Positions 16,636 to 25,221 of a DNA stretch of 64,000 nucleotides are shown here, piece after piece. Each line of letters starts with the position of its first letter. Position 1 is the stretch's first letter. The notes under the pieces are model-generated. The model was not told where the DNA came from, ran no database searches, and worked only from the letters and a program-made list of their open reading frames with translations. The position numbers were made by a program, and so were the translations under genes. This stretch comes from Confluentibacter lentus (GTDB lineage Bacteria > Bacteroidota > Bacteroidia > Flavobacteriales > Flavobacteriaceae): positions 62,001 through 126,000 of the forward strand of contig NZ_NIHE01000010.1 in NCBI RefSeq assembly GCF_002806995.1, in the 5' to 3' direction.

Positions 16636-17889
16636 TTAGATGCTTATTTTAAAATTCTCTTGAGTCTTTAAGAATTTATCCTTCAAAATCTTCATATCAT
16701 CACTTACTTTTCTATCTAGAACTTTTGCATAATGCTGGGTTGTTCTTAAATTTTTGTGTCCTAGCATTTTACTCACACTTTCAATAGGAACGCCATTGGT
16801 TAAAGTAATAGTAGTGGCAAACGTGTGTCGAGCAATATGAAATGTTAATTCTTTTTCAATTTCACAAACATCTGCTATTTCTTTCAGATAAGCATTCATT
16901 TTTTGGTTGGATAGGATAGGAAGCAATTTATCTTCATTAAAACATTGAGGATTATCTGAATATTTATCAATAATCATTTGTGTGAGTGGTAGTATCGGGA
17001 TTTTAGAAGCACTTTCTGTTTTCTGTCTGTGGGTAAAAATCCATTTCTCGCCATCAATACCATAACTTATATGCGACTTTGTTAAGTTTTTGACATCTAT
17101 GTAAGCTAAACCCGTAAAGCAGCTAAAAAGGAAGATATCTCGAACTAATGAAAGGCGTTCTGTTTTAAATTCTTTTTCAATTATAGCTTGAACTTCTTCT
17201 TCAGTTAAATATATTCGTTCGACTTCTTTAACTTTTGATTTAAAATTTGCGAATGGATTTTTTTCAAGCCATTCATTGGCCAAACAAATCTTAATAATCT
17301 TATTGAAGTTCTTGATGTATTTGACAGCTGTATTATTAGCACAATTTCTAACACTTCTTAACCAGAATTCATAATCGGTAATAAAAGCATGATCAATCTT
17401 AGTAATGTCAATATCGGAAACATTGTATTTCCATTGCATGAACTCAATGGTATGCTTTAAAGAAGTTGTGTAGCGTTCTAAAGTTCCTGGTGCATATTCT
17501 TTCCCAACGAGTTCTTTTATTTTGTTGTTATGGTCTTGGAAGATGGGAACGAGCATTCTTTGTCTTTCTTCAGTACCAAGTAATTTACTTTTAAAGTTTT
17601 CAATTGATAGGGTCTCGTTTCGGTGGAGTAATTCCATTTGTGCATCCAAAACTTTTGATTTCATCAAATCAAGATAACTATTGATTGAACGCGCTTCTTC
17701 TGTAGTGCCTTTCATTTTAGATAGTTCGCTAGACCATTTTGATTTTTCTACAAACTTTTTGGTGCTAAATTCTAATCGTTTGCCGTCAACTGTTAATCTA
17801 ACATAAATGGGAAGTAATCCATTTGTATTGGCTTTTGTGCTTTTGGCATAAAAGTGAAGTGTTATTTTTGTTTTCATTGTGGTGACCAA
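16636..17889 (-). CDS. int: Tyrosine-type integrase, IntDOT-like
   Basis: The 417-aa recombinase has an arm-binding domain (about 7-95, ITLHFYAKSTKANTNGLLPIYVRL), a SAM-like core-binding domain (about 110-215) and a catalytic domain (about 225-400). Visible catalytic residues are Lys296, His351 and Arg354 (HIARHTF), His378 (MLGHKN) and Tyr387 (HYAKV). The usual first Arg is Ala262 (CFTGLAYIDV), as in the IntDOT group where it is Ser. ATGs at 17889 and 17877 are both possible starts; the second gives the usual MKTKIT beginning. It sits about 260 bp from the tRNA-Ser gene and drives integration of the element. Confidence 0.9.
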   Translation of the reverse strand: MVTTMKTKITLHFYAKSTKANTNGLLPIYVRLTVDGKRLEFSTKKFVEKSKWSSELSKMKGTTEEARSINSYLDLMKSKVLDAQMELLHRNETLSIENFKSKLLGTEERQRMLVPIFQDHNNKIKELVGKEYAPGTLERYTTSLKHTIEFMQWKYNVSDIDITKIDHAFITDYEFWLRSVRNCANNTAVKYIKNFNKIIKICLANEWLEKNPFANFKSKVKEVERIYLTEEEVQAIIEKEFKTERLSLVRDIFLFSCFTGLAYIDVKNLTKSHISYGIDGEKWIFTHRQKTESASKIPILPLTQMIIDKYSDNPQCFNEDKLLPILSNQKMNAYLKEIADVCEIEKELTFHIARHTFATTITLTNGVPIESVSKMLGHKNLRTTQHYAKVLDRKVSDDMKILKDKFLKTQENFKISI

Positions 17890-18003
17890 TTAATTATTAC
17901 TCAATTTAAATTTCTACTTCAAATCAAACAAGATGTTTACTGACTGAACGAGTTATTGAACATGTCGTTGAACCTAATGTTTGCAAGCGTTGAGGTAATT
18001 TAG

Positions 18004-18037
18004 CGAGACCCTAATTTTTGAATTTTCTAGGGTCTCG
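18004..18037. repeat. Perfect 10-bp inverted repeat between int and tRNA
   Basis: CGAGACCCTA (18004-18013) and TAGGGTCTCG (18028-18037) are exact reverse complements with a 14-nt AT-rich loop. It lies upstream of int and next to the presumed junction. It could be a recombinase or accessory-protein site, or a weak terminator reading rightward (followed by ATTTTAT). Confidence 0.6.
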
Positions 18038-18092
18038 ATTTTATCTCGATTAGAATAAGATTTGATGAATAATTTGGTATGTCTGGAAAAGC

Positions 18093-18127
18093 AAAAACCC
18101 CGTAAATCATAAGATTTACAGGGTTTT
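18093..18127 (-). terminator. Terminator downstream of tRNA-Ser
   Basis: On the minus strand, AAAACCCTGTAAATC-TTAT-GATTTACGGGGTTTTT forms a strong hairpin (one G-U-type mismatch) followed by T residues. It lies 24 bp past the tRNA 3' end. If integration occurred at the tRNA end, this terminator is carried by the element and replaces the native one. Confidence 0.8.
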
Positions 18128-18150
18128 GATACCGTTTAGGATTTTTTCAG

Positions 18151-18235
18151 CGGAGAAAGAGGGATTCGAACCCCCGGAGGTGTGACCCTCAACAGTTTTC
18201 AAGACTGCCGCATTCGACCGCTCTGCCATTTCTCC
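18151..18235 (-). tRNA. tRNA-Ser (anticodon UGA)
   Basis: The 85-nt minus-strand sequence begins GGAGAAATGGCAGAGCGGTC and ends GGTTCGAATCCCTCTTTCTCC plus discriminator G. The acceptor arms pair, the anticodon stem GCAGT/ACTGT encloses CTTGAAA with anticodon TGA, a long variable arm is present, and the T-loop is GTTCGAATC. No CCA is encoded. Its 3' end abuts the integrated element. Confidence 0.95.
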
Positions 18236-18271
18236 AAAAGCGTCTCATCAGCTATTCGCTGAATGCGGGTG

Positions 18272-18303
18272 CAAATATAGAACCCTTTTTTATTTCTTTC
18301 AAA
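18272..18303 (-). promoter_or_regulatory. Promoter of tRNA-Ser
   Basis: On the minus strand TTTG (18303-18300) and TATATTTG (18279-18272) are separated by 20 nt, close to the Bacteroidota consensus TTTG-N19-TAnnTTTG. The start point would be about 30 nt before the tRNA. Confidence 0.7.
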
Positions 18304-18441
18304 TAAAAGCCTAACTTTTTAAAAGTTTTTTATTTGGACGAAATAATACCCCATTTAAGACTAATTATATGAAATAAATTCATCTTTGTAATAAAAAACC
18401 AACTTTCAAATCTTATTTTTGCCTTAGCGTAACATCTGTAT

Positions 18442-19071
18442 ATGGATACTATAAAACAGTTAGAATGGCGGTATGCCACCAAGAAGTTTGATAAAACTAA
18501 AGAATTATCAGCATCTAAATTAAATATATTAAAACAGGCATTCAATTTAACAGCTACGTCGTTTGGACTGCAAACCATAACCTTAGTGGTTGTTACCAAT
18601 TCCGACTTAAGAGAAAGACTCGTTGAGCATACATACAGACAATCACAAGTGCTGGATGCATCCCATTTATTGGTTATTTGTATTAAGGAAACCATTGATG
18701 ATAAAGATGTTAACGATTATTTTGATAACCTAAGAACTATACGTGACACGTCTGAGACTATTTTAAGTCCGTATAGAAAGAACCTTATTGAAACCATGCA
18801 ACGCATGACGAAGGATGAACAACAACAATGGTCCATGAACCAAGCCTATATTGCTTTGGGAAATTTAATGACTGTTTGTGCTATTGAAGGCATAGATTCT
18901 TGCCCTATGGAAGGTTTTGTTCCTAGTAAGTACGATGAAATACTTAATTTGAATGAACGAGGATTAAAATCTGCCTTGTTGCTTCCTGTTGGTTACAGGG
19001 CAGAAGACGATATGTTTTCTGGTTTTTTAAAAGTAAGAAAGAAAATTGAAGATACCGTATTTGAATTATAA
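18442..19071 (+). CDS. NAD(P)H-dependent nitroreductase-family oxidoreductase
   Basis: The 209-aa protein belongs to the FMN-dependent nitroreductase family. It begins with the family hallmark WRYATKKFD and has FGLQTITLVVVTN, a middle helix region with QAYIALGNLMTVCAIEGIDSCPMEGF and the C-terminal LLPVGYRAEDD. NfsB-like enzymes of this size are cytoplasmic homodimers that reduce nitro compounds or quinones. It is the first gene outside the element and lies 11 bp before the aminotransferase gene, same strand. A TATTTTTG box at 18414-18421 may serve as its -7 element. The physiological substrate is unknown. Confidence 0.82.
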   Translation: MDTIKQLEWRYATKKFDKTKELSASKLNILKQAFNLTATSFGLQTITLVVVTNSDLRERLVEHTYRQSQVLDASHLLVICIKETIDDKDVNDYFDNLRTIRDTSETILSPYRKNLIETMQRMTKDEQQQWSMNQAYIALGNLMTVCAIEGIDSCPMEGFVPSKYDEILNLNERGLKSALLLPVGYRAEDDMFSGFLKVRKKIEDTVFEL

Positions 19072-19082
19072 TTTATAAATAT

Positions 19083-20276
19083 ATGCCCGGATTTGAATTA
19101 TTTGGTGACGCCGAAAGAAAAGAAGTGAATGATGTTTTAGAAAATGGCATTTTAATGCGTTATGGTTTTGAAGGCATCCGCAATGGCCATTGGAAATCCA
19201 AAGAATTGGAAGCGCAATTGCAACAAACATTTAAAACCAATCATGCACAATTGGTATCGAGTGGTACTGCAGCGGTTACTATAGCGTTAGCATCTGCGGG
19301 CGTTGGGGCAGGCGATGAGGTGATTATGCCGACCTTTACGTTTGTTGCTAGCTTTGAGGCGATTATGGCGCTAGGGGCGATTCCTATTTTGGTGGATATT
19401 GATGACACCTTAACATTAGATCCTGTTGCTGTAGAAAAAGCCATCACACCAAAAACCAAAGCGGTTATGGTTGTTCAAATGTGTGGAAGTATGGGTGATA
19501 TGGATGCTTTACAAAGTATTTGCAAAGCATATAATGTATTGTTGATTGAAGATGCTTGTCAGGCCATTGGCGGTACTTACAAAGGAAAACCTTTAGGAAG
19601 TATTGGCGATTTAGGATGCTTTTCTTTCGATTTTGTAAAAACCATTACTTGTGGTGAAGGAGGCGCGGTCATCACCAATAATGAAACGTATTATTTGAAT
19701 GCCGATCATTACAGCGACCATGGGCATGACCATATTGGAAACGATAGAGGTGCAGAAACACATCCGTTTTTAGGATTTAATTATAGAATTTCTGAGCTAC
19801 ATGCTGCCGTTGGTTTGGCGCAGATTAAAAGGCTTCCAGAGTTTCTAAATCTTCAAAATAAAAATTATACTATTTTGCGGGATGCCTTAGCGACAATTCC
19901 AGACGTCACTTTTAGAACCGTTCCTGAAGGCGGAGAGGAAAGCTATGCGTTTTTGAATTTCTTTTTACCAACCTTAGAAATCGCCCAAAACGTCTCTAAA
20001 AGTTTTAAGGAAAACGGTATTGATGGTTGCTTTCATTACTACGATAATAATTGGCATTACATTAGAAAATGGGATCATTTAAAAGATTTAAAATCCCTTT
20101 TCCCATTGGCCTCTGAAATTAAAACTGGGTTGGAATACCTTAAAACCAAGGAATTTCCGCAATCCGATCATTATATTGGAAGAAACATCTCTTGTTTAAT
20201 TAAATTGTCATGGACAGAAGAGGATATAAAAGCTAGGGCTTCTAAAATGGTGTCAATTGTAACATCCATATTGTAA
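19083..20276 (+). CDS. DegT/DnrJ/EryC1-family PLP-dependent aminotransferase
   Basis: The 397-aa protein is a sugar-aminotransferase-type fold I PLP enzyme. SSGTAAVTIAL (59-69) and PTFTFVASFEAI lie in the cofactor pocket, DACQAIGG binds the pyridine ring, and Lys186 in FDFVKTITCGEGG would carry PLP. The family usually aminates keto-sugars in polysaccharide or antibiotic synthesis, but stand-alone members exist. It follows the nitroreductase gene by 11 bp and precedes a large secreted protein by 20 bp. No other sugar genes are adjacent, so the substrate is open. Confidence 0.82.
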   Translation: MPGFELFGDAERKEVNDVLENGILMRYGFEGIRNGHWKSKELEAQLQQTFKTNHAQLVSSGTAAVTIALASAGVGAGDEVIMPTFTFVASFEAIMALGAIPILVDIDDTLTLDPVAVEKAITPKTKAVMVVQMCGSMGDMDALQSICKAYNVLLIEDACQAIGGTYKGKPLGSIGDLGCFSFDFVKTITCGEGGAVITNNETYYLNADHYSDHGHDHIGNDRGAETHPFLGFNYRISELHAAVGLAQIKRLPEFLNLQNKNYTILRDALATIPDVTFRTVPEGGEESYAFLNFFLPTLEIAQNVSKSFKENGIDGCFHYYDNNWHYIRKWDHLKDLKSLFPLASEIKTGLEYLKTKEFPQSDHYIGRNISCLIKLSWTEEDIKARASKMVSIVTSIL

Positions 20277-20296
20277 TTCAATTTAAATCCAACCAA

Positions 20297-23200
20297 ATGA
20301 AAAAAAATATTCTACTGTTCTTTGTTTTACTTTTTAATGTTAGTTTATTACTGTCTCAAAACAATTATGATAAATTTTGGGATGAACTTTTAAACAACCA
20401 AAGAAAATCTGCGGGAGCGCTTTTAGAAAAAGTGAAAAAAGATGATATTCAGTCATTGGTAATCAACGAAATTTTTAGAGAGGAAACAGGCTTTTTTACT
20501 GAAAACAATGATTTTACAGATAAATTTTTACTGCAAGAAGATTTTGAATATTATCTATATGCTTTATGGAATAAATCGTATGTCTTTGATACCTATCTAG
20601 AAACCGGATTTAACTTAAGAAACAAGGGCGTATTAGATAAGGTATTAAAAACGCCCATTAGGAATACTGATATAAAGGATGCTTTAAATTATTTAAGTGC
20701 GGTAGTTAACAGAGAGAATAATGATTGGAAGAGTTACTTTGCTTTAAATGATTCAATTAACTCCATAAAAGATTGGCAATATTGCGGGGTGTTTGAAAAC
20801 TTAAATGAAAGCGGCTTGGATAAGGTATATGATCCTGAACTAAAAGCTGTTTCAGAAATCCCTTTTGATGCTAAGAGTAATGGTTTTGTAAATTGGTACT
20901 CTTCTAAAAATACAAAAGAAGCCTACCAATTTTTTTTAAATCATATGGAATATGGAGCAGGTGTTAATTATGCACAAACATTTATTTCTGCTGTTAAAGA
21001 TGAACAGGTTATTATAAGAATAGGCAGTGGGTCTGCATTTAAAATGTGGCTTAATGATGTATTGATTTATGAAAATCCCGAAGACGTTATAACAGACCTT
21101 AACGCTTATAAAGTAAAGGTTACTATACCAAAAGGTGAAAACAGGTTATTGATTAAATGTGCTGAAAGTGGCTCTATTAGCTATTTTATAACAAGTATTT
21201 TAGATGAAAACGGGATAGCTAATAAAAGCCTTAAATATTCATCTCAATATAAAGAATATAATAAATCTACAGTTGATATAATAAATCCGAAAGTTATTGA
21301 TAATCAGTTTGAAGCATATTTTATAAATAAAACAATTCAAAATCCTGACAATTTCTTCTATGCATATTGCCTCGCTAATACTTTTTTAAGAAGTTCAAAG
21401 TACCAAGAAGCAAAAAATGTATTAGAACCCTATAGTAAAAAATTCCCAAAAAGTTCTTTGATTAGAAAAATGTTGATACAAGCTTACTTATTGGAGGGAG
21501 ATAATACAAGCTATAATGAACTAAAAAAGAATATAGAATTGGACGACCCAGATTATTATTTGCCCCTTGTTTTAAAGGTTGCTGATTATAATGATTTAGC
21601 CAGAATGAGCTTGGAAGATTTGAATGTATTTTTAGATAAATTTAAAAAAACTGTAAACCATGAAGTAATGGGGTCTCTTGCAGACTTTATATATAATGCT
21701 AGAAAAGAGGACATTGCAGCTGTTAGGAAAGATATTGATAATTTATTAATGCTATCTAAAGGCAATATAAAATTACAGTTAAGATTCGCACCCCTATATA
21801 GTACATTATTCAAAGAGGACGATAAAACCATCGAGTTATTGGAAGACATCAACAGTAATTTCTTTGATTATACTGCTATTAGCACGTTATCAAATTATTA
21901 TTCAAAACAGAACAAAAAAGATAAAGTTTTAAAAATACTTTCAAAAGACCAGGCATTTTTGTCTAATGATAATACATATTTAGTACCAATAATAAAAAAA
22001 TTACAAACCTATCAAGATTATAAGCAGTCACTAGATTATATCAATCTGGCACTTGAAAATTTTCCTTATTCCTTTGAGTTATTGGAATTAAAAGGAGACG
22101 CATTAAATCAATTAGGTGAAAAGAAAAAAGCAATAGAATCTTATGAAAGTTCTCTTAAACACGATAGTGCCAATAGTGCATTGAGGAAAAAAATAAAAGA
22201 TTTAAAAAACGAACCTAACCTTTTAAATGACATCACCTTAGCGGATGCTTACTCGTTTATAGAAAAAAATAGAAGTAAAATAACTACCAATAACTATGGT
22301 TACAATGTATTGATAGATGATACAAATATTGAATTATATACTGAAGGAGGAGGAAAATACAGATTTGTTACTGTTTATGAAATCACTTCCAATAACGGAG
22401 TAGAATCTTTTAAAGAATATAATTTAGGGCTTACAGGAAATTATCATATTACCAAATCTGAAATAGTTAAGGCTACGGGAAGTATCATACCTGCTGATAA
22501 AAGTGGTTCTAATTTGGTATTCAATGGTCTGTCTATAGGAGATGTTGTCTACATTGATTACGAAGGTTCTTTTTCTTCTGTGGGGCGTTTTTATAAAGAT
22601 TACACGGACGATTTTATGTTAGACTCTTTTCACCCAACAGTAAAGACGTCATTGAAGATTATAGTTCCTAAGGATTTGAAATTAAATCATAAAGTTTTAA
22701 ACGGAACATTAGAACCTAAAATTTCAAAGTTAGGTAGTTCCGATTTATATGAATGGACTCTAGAAAACCTGCCGGGCATGCCGCAAGAAGAAGATTATAT
22801 GCCCAACTCAATAGATGTCGCTAGATATTTACATGTTAGTACCATACCAAACTGGAATGAAATAGCTATTTGGTATTCAGATTTAGTTCGATCAAGTATA
22901 GAAGTTGATGAAACCGTAAAATCAGTATTCAATAAATTGTTTCCTAACGGATATAAACAGTTCACAGAAGAAGAAAAAGCTAAAACAATTTATAATTATA
23001 TAAAAAATAATTTCACCTATAGCTATGTTAGTTTTAAGCAAAGCGGCTTTATTCCACAAAAGCCCTCTAAAACAATAAAAACAAACTTAGGTGATTGTAA
23101 GGATTTTTCAACCTTATTTGTAACATTGGCCAATATGGCGGAATTGCAATCAAATTTAGTACTGATTTTAACTTCAGATAATGGACAAAATAGTTTAGTG

Positions 23201-24043
23201 TTGCCTAGTACGGATTTTAATCACTGTATCGTTAAAGTTAAATTAGATGGACAGGAAAGGTTTTTAGAACTTACAGATAAGTTTTTACCATTTAAGTCAT
23301 TACCATTATCATTACGTGGTGCTACAGGGCTTGAGATTCCATTTAATTCTGATACTAATGTGGTGTATGATTTAATGAAATTGGATAATGTTTTAAGGGA
23401 AGAATCGGTTTTTAAAAACGATGTATCCATCCATATCACCAATGATATAAAAATGGAAATAAAGAGTGCCTTCACAGGTCATATAAATTCATTTTATGCA
23501 AGTATTTTAGACGACCCTAATGCTGATGTAGTTAAAAAAGCCGTTTACAATGATTTAGATGGTCAAATTTTAGAAGAGTTTATATTAGATGAATTGGTTG
23601 ATATTGAACGAATTGACGATGATAAAGAAATTAGATATACATCAAAAATCACATTAGATAAAAAAATCAATAAAATAGGGTCCATAAACATATTTCAATT
23701 ACCAATTGTTTCAAATCCATACACAAATTCTGTTATTAGTTTAGATAAGCGTCATTATCCAATAGAATACAATCAATATGAAAATATAGATGAGTATTTT
23801 AATAATTACGATGTGTATATTGATGCTTCCATGAGTTTTGTTGAAATTCCTGAAAGTAAAAAAATCACTTTCAAAAATCACCTATATGAAATTACCTATT
23901 TAAAAGTAGCGCCCAACCATTTACAAGTGAAAATACATGCAAAGCCAACTTTGGAAAATATATTGGCTGAAGATTATGCGGATTTTAAAACGTATATAAA
24001 ATCGGTACTAGAGGCTCAAAAGGAATTTATTGGATATAAATAA
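20297..24043 (+). CDS. Secreted DUF3857/transglutaminase-like protein with TPR region
   Basis: The 1248-aa protein has a signal peptide (1-20, ending LLLSQ). Residues about 100-660 contain helical TPR-like repeats and a beta-sandwich insertion. DUF3857 lies at about 670-850 (FVTVYEITSNNGVESFKEY), then a transglutaminase-like core. Cys934 in LGDCKDFSTLF and a following His (DFNHCIVKV) and Asp (LELTDKF) form a complete triad. The C-terminal part resembles DUF2569/DUF3858-like beta domains. Such proteins are widespread in Bacteroidota and extracytoplasmic; their substrates are unknown. It ends 1 bp from the convergent ribBA stop with no terminator between. Confidence 0.8.
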   Translation: MKKNILLFFVLLFNVSLLLSQNNYDKFWDELLNNQRKSAGALLEKVKKDDIQSLVINEIFREETGFFTENNDFTDKFLLQEDFEYYLYALWNKSYVFDTYLETGFNLRNKGVLDKVLKTPIRNTDIKDALNYLSAVVNRENNDWKSYFALNDSINSIKDWQYCGVFENLNESGLDKVYDPELKAVSEIPFDAKSNGFVNWYSSKNTKEAYQFFLNHMEYGAGVNYAQTFISAVKDEQVIIRIGSGSAFKMWLNDVLIYENPEDVITDLNAYKVKVTIPKGENRLLIKCAESGSISYFITSILDENGIANKSLKYSSQYKEYNKSTVDIINPKVIDNQFEAYFINKTIQNPDNFFYAYCLANTFLRSSKYQEAKNVLEPYSKKFPKSSLIRKMLIQAYLLEGDNTSYNELKKNIELDDPDYYLPLVLKVADYNDLARMSLEDLNVFLDKFKKTVNHEVMGSLADFIYNARKEDIAAVRKDIDNLLMLSKGNIKLQLRFAPLYSTLFKEDDKTIELLEDINSNFFDYTAISTLSNYYSKQNKKDKVLKILSKDQAFLSNDNTYLVPIIKKLQTYQDYKQSLDYINLALENFPYSFELLELKGDALNQLGEKKKAIESYESSLKHDSANSALRKKIKDLKNEPNLLNDITLADAYSFIEKNRSKITTNNYGYNVLIDDTNIELYTEGGGKYRFVTVYEITSNNGVESFKEYNLGLTGNYHITKSEIVKATGSIIPADKSGSNLVFNGLSIGDVVYIDYEGSFSSVGRFYKDYTDDFMLDSFHPTVKTSLKIIVPKDLKLNHKVLNGTLEPKISKLGSSDLYEWTLENLPGMPQEEDYMPNSIDVARYLHVSTIPNWNEIAIWYSDLVRSSIEVDETVKSVFNKLFPNGYKQFTEEEKAKTIYNYIKNNFTYSYVSFKQSGFIPQKPSKTIKTNLGDCKDFSTLFVTLANMAELQSNLVLILTSDNGQNSLVLPSTDFNHCIVKVKLDGQERFLELTDKFLPFKSLPLSLRGATGLEIPFNSDTNVVYDLMKLDNVLREESVFKNDVSIHITNDIKMEIKSAFTGHINSFYASILDDPNADVVKKAVYNDLDGQILEEFILDELVDIERIDDDKEIRYTSKITLDKKINKIGSINIFQLPIVSNPYTNSVISLDKRHYPIEYNQYENIDEYFNNYDVYIDASMSFVEIPESKKITFKNHLYEITYLKVAPNHLQVKIHAKPTLENILAEDYADFKTYIKSVLEAQKEFIGYK

Positions 24044-24044
24044 T

Positions 24045-25205
24045 TCAATACTTCACATAATCTACAATTTCTAACCCGTAACCAATCATACCAACGCGTT
24101 TGGTTTGTTCGGTGTTAGAAATTAATCGCAGTTTATGTATGTTGATATCGTGTAATATTTGGGCGCCAATACCAAAATCTCTATTATCCATATTGATTTT
24201 TGGTGCTTTTGTTATGGTATTGACTTTTTGATTTTCCTTTAAAAAGGTCAATCGACTTAGTATGTCACTAGACTGGACTTGTTGATTGATAAAAATGATA
24301 GCGCCTTTGCCAGCCTCGTTAATCACATTAAACATATTGTTTAACTGCTCGTCCACATTATTGGTTAAGGTTCCTAAAATATCATTATTAACCAAGGTGG
24401 AATTGATTCTGGTAAGCACTTCTTCATCGTCTTTCCATTGCCCTTTTGTTAACGCTATATGAGTTTGATTGTTAGTGGTTTGATTGTAGGCTCTTAATCT
24501 AAAACTTCCAAATCTGGTTTCAATTTGAAAGTCTTCTTTTTTCTCAATTAACGAATCGTGTTGCATTCTGTAAGCAACCAAATCTTCAATGGAAACAATT
24601 TTAAGATTTAATTTTTTAGCAACGTCTATTAATTGTGGTAATCGTGCCATGCTACCATCTTCATTCATGATTTCTACAATCACGCCAGCTGGTTTTAATC
24701 CTGCTAACCTTGCAAAATCGATAGCTGCTTCCGTATGCCCTGTACGTCTTAAGACGCCACCTTCTTTAGCAACTAAGGGAAATATATGGCCTGGTCTTGA
24801 TAAATCGTGTGGCTTGGTATTTTCGTCTATGAGGGATTTTACTGTTTTAGCCCTATCACTTGCAGAGATACCTGTTGTGACACCATGGCCTCTTAAATCG
24901 ACAGAGACGGTAAAAGCCGTTTCCATATGGTCGGTATTGATATTCACCATCATGTCCAACTGTAATTCTTTGCAACGTTTTTCGGTAAGGGGCGCACAGA
25001 TGAGACCTCTACCTTGGGTTGCCATAAAATTGATCATTTCTGGTGTTACTTTATCTGCCGCGGCAACAAAATCACCTTCATTTTCACGATTAGCGTCATC
25101 TACAACAATAATTACTTTTCCATTTCTAATGTCTTCAATGGCATCATGAATGGTATTTAATTTAAACTGTTGCAGGCTATGTTTTGTTTCGGTTTCAATC
25201 ATCAT
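24045..25205 (-). CDS. ribB: 3,4-dihydroxy-2-butanone-4-phosphate synthase with degenerate GTP cyclohydrolase II domain
   Basis: The 386-aa protein has a full DHBP synthase domain (about 14-214) with DDANRENEGDF, MATQGRGLICAPL and RTGHTEAAIDFARLAG, so it should make the four-carbon riboflavin precursor from ribulose 5-phosphate. The second domain (about 220-386) aligns with GTP cyclohydrolase II, but the zinc motif (C-x-TGD...C-x-C) is replaced by STLVNNDILGTLTNNVDEQL. The later FGIGAQIL region is kept. GTP cyclohydrolase II activity is therefore unlikely here and must come from another gene. A TAnnTTTG box ends 5 bp before the ATG. It is the last gene of the lptF/G-side operon. Confidence 0.88.
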   Translation of the reverse strand: MMIETETKHSLQQFKLNTIHDAIEDIRNGKVIIVVDDANRENEGDFVAAADKVTPEMINFMATQGRGLICAPLTEKRCKELQLDMMVNINTDHMETAFTVSVDLRGHGVTTGISASDRAKTVKSLIDENTKPHDLSRPGHIFPLVAKEGGVLRRTGHTEAAIDFARLAGLKPAGVIVEIMNEDGSMARLPQLIDVAKKLNLKIVSIEDLVAYRMQHDSLIEKKEDFQIETRFGSFRLRAYNQTTNNQTHIALTKGQWKDDEEVLTRINSTLVNNDILGTLTNNVDEQLNNMFNVINEAGKGAIIFINQQVQSSDILSRLTFLKENQKVNTITKAPKINMDNRDFGIGAQILHDINIHKLRLISNTEQTKRVGMIGYGLEIVDYVKY

Positions 25206-25209
25206 AGTA

Positions 25210-25217
25210 CAAAGGTA
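25210..25217 (-). promoter_or_regulatory. -7 promoter box of ribB
   Basis: CAAAGGTA reads TACCTTTG on the coding strand, a perfect TAnnTTTG ending 5 bp before the ATG at 25205. It would give a leaderless ribB transcript. No FMN riboswitch fits in the 16-bp gap to lptF/G. Confidence 0.4.
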
Positions 25218-25221
25218 TTGC

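Noticed and set aside
18442-20276. Cargo of the integrative element
   Set aside because: These genes lie beyond the intact tRNA on the side away from the integrase and appear to be core genes.
24589-25149. Open frame of 186 codons on the plus strand
   Set aside because: It is wholly antisense to the intact DHBP synthase domain, has no family motif and looks like a codon-bias shadow.
25206-25221. FMN riboswitch upstream of ribB
   Set aside because: Only 16 bp separate the ribB start from the preceding gene, and no RFN motifs are seen nearby.
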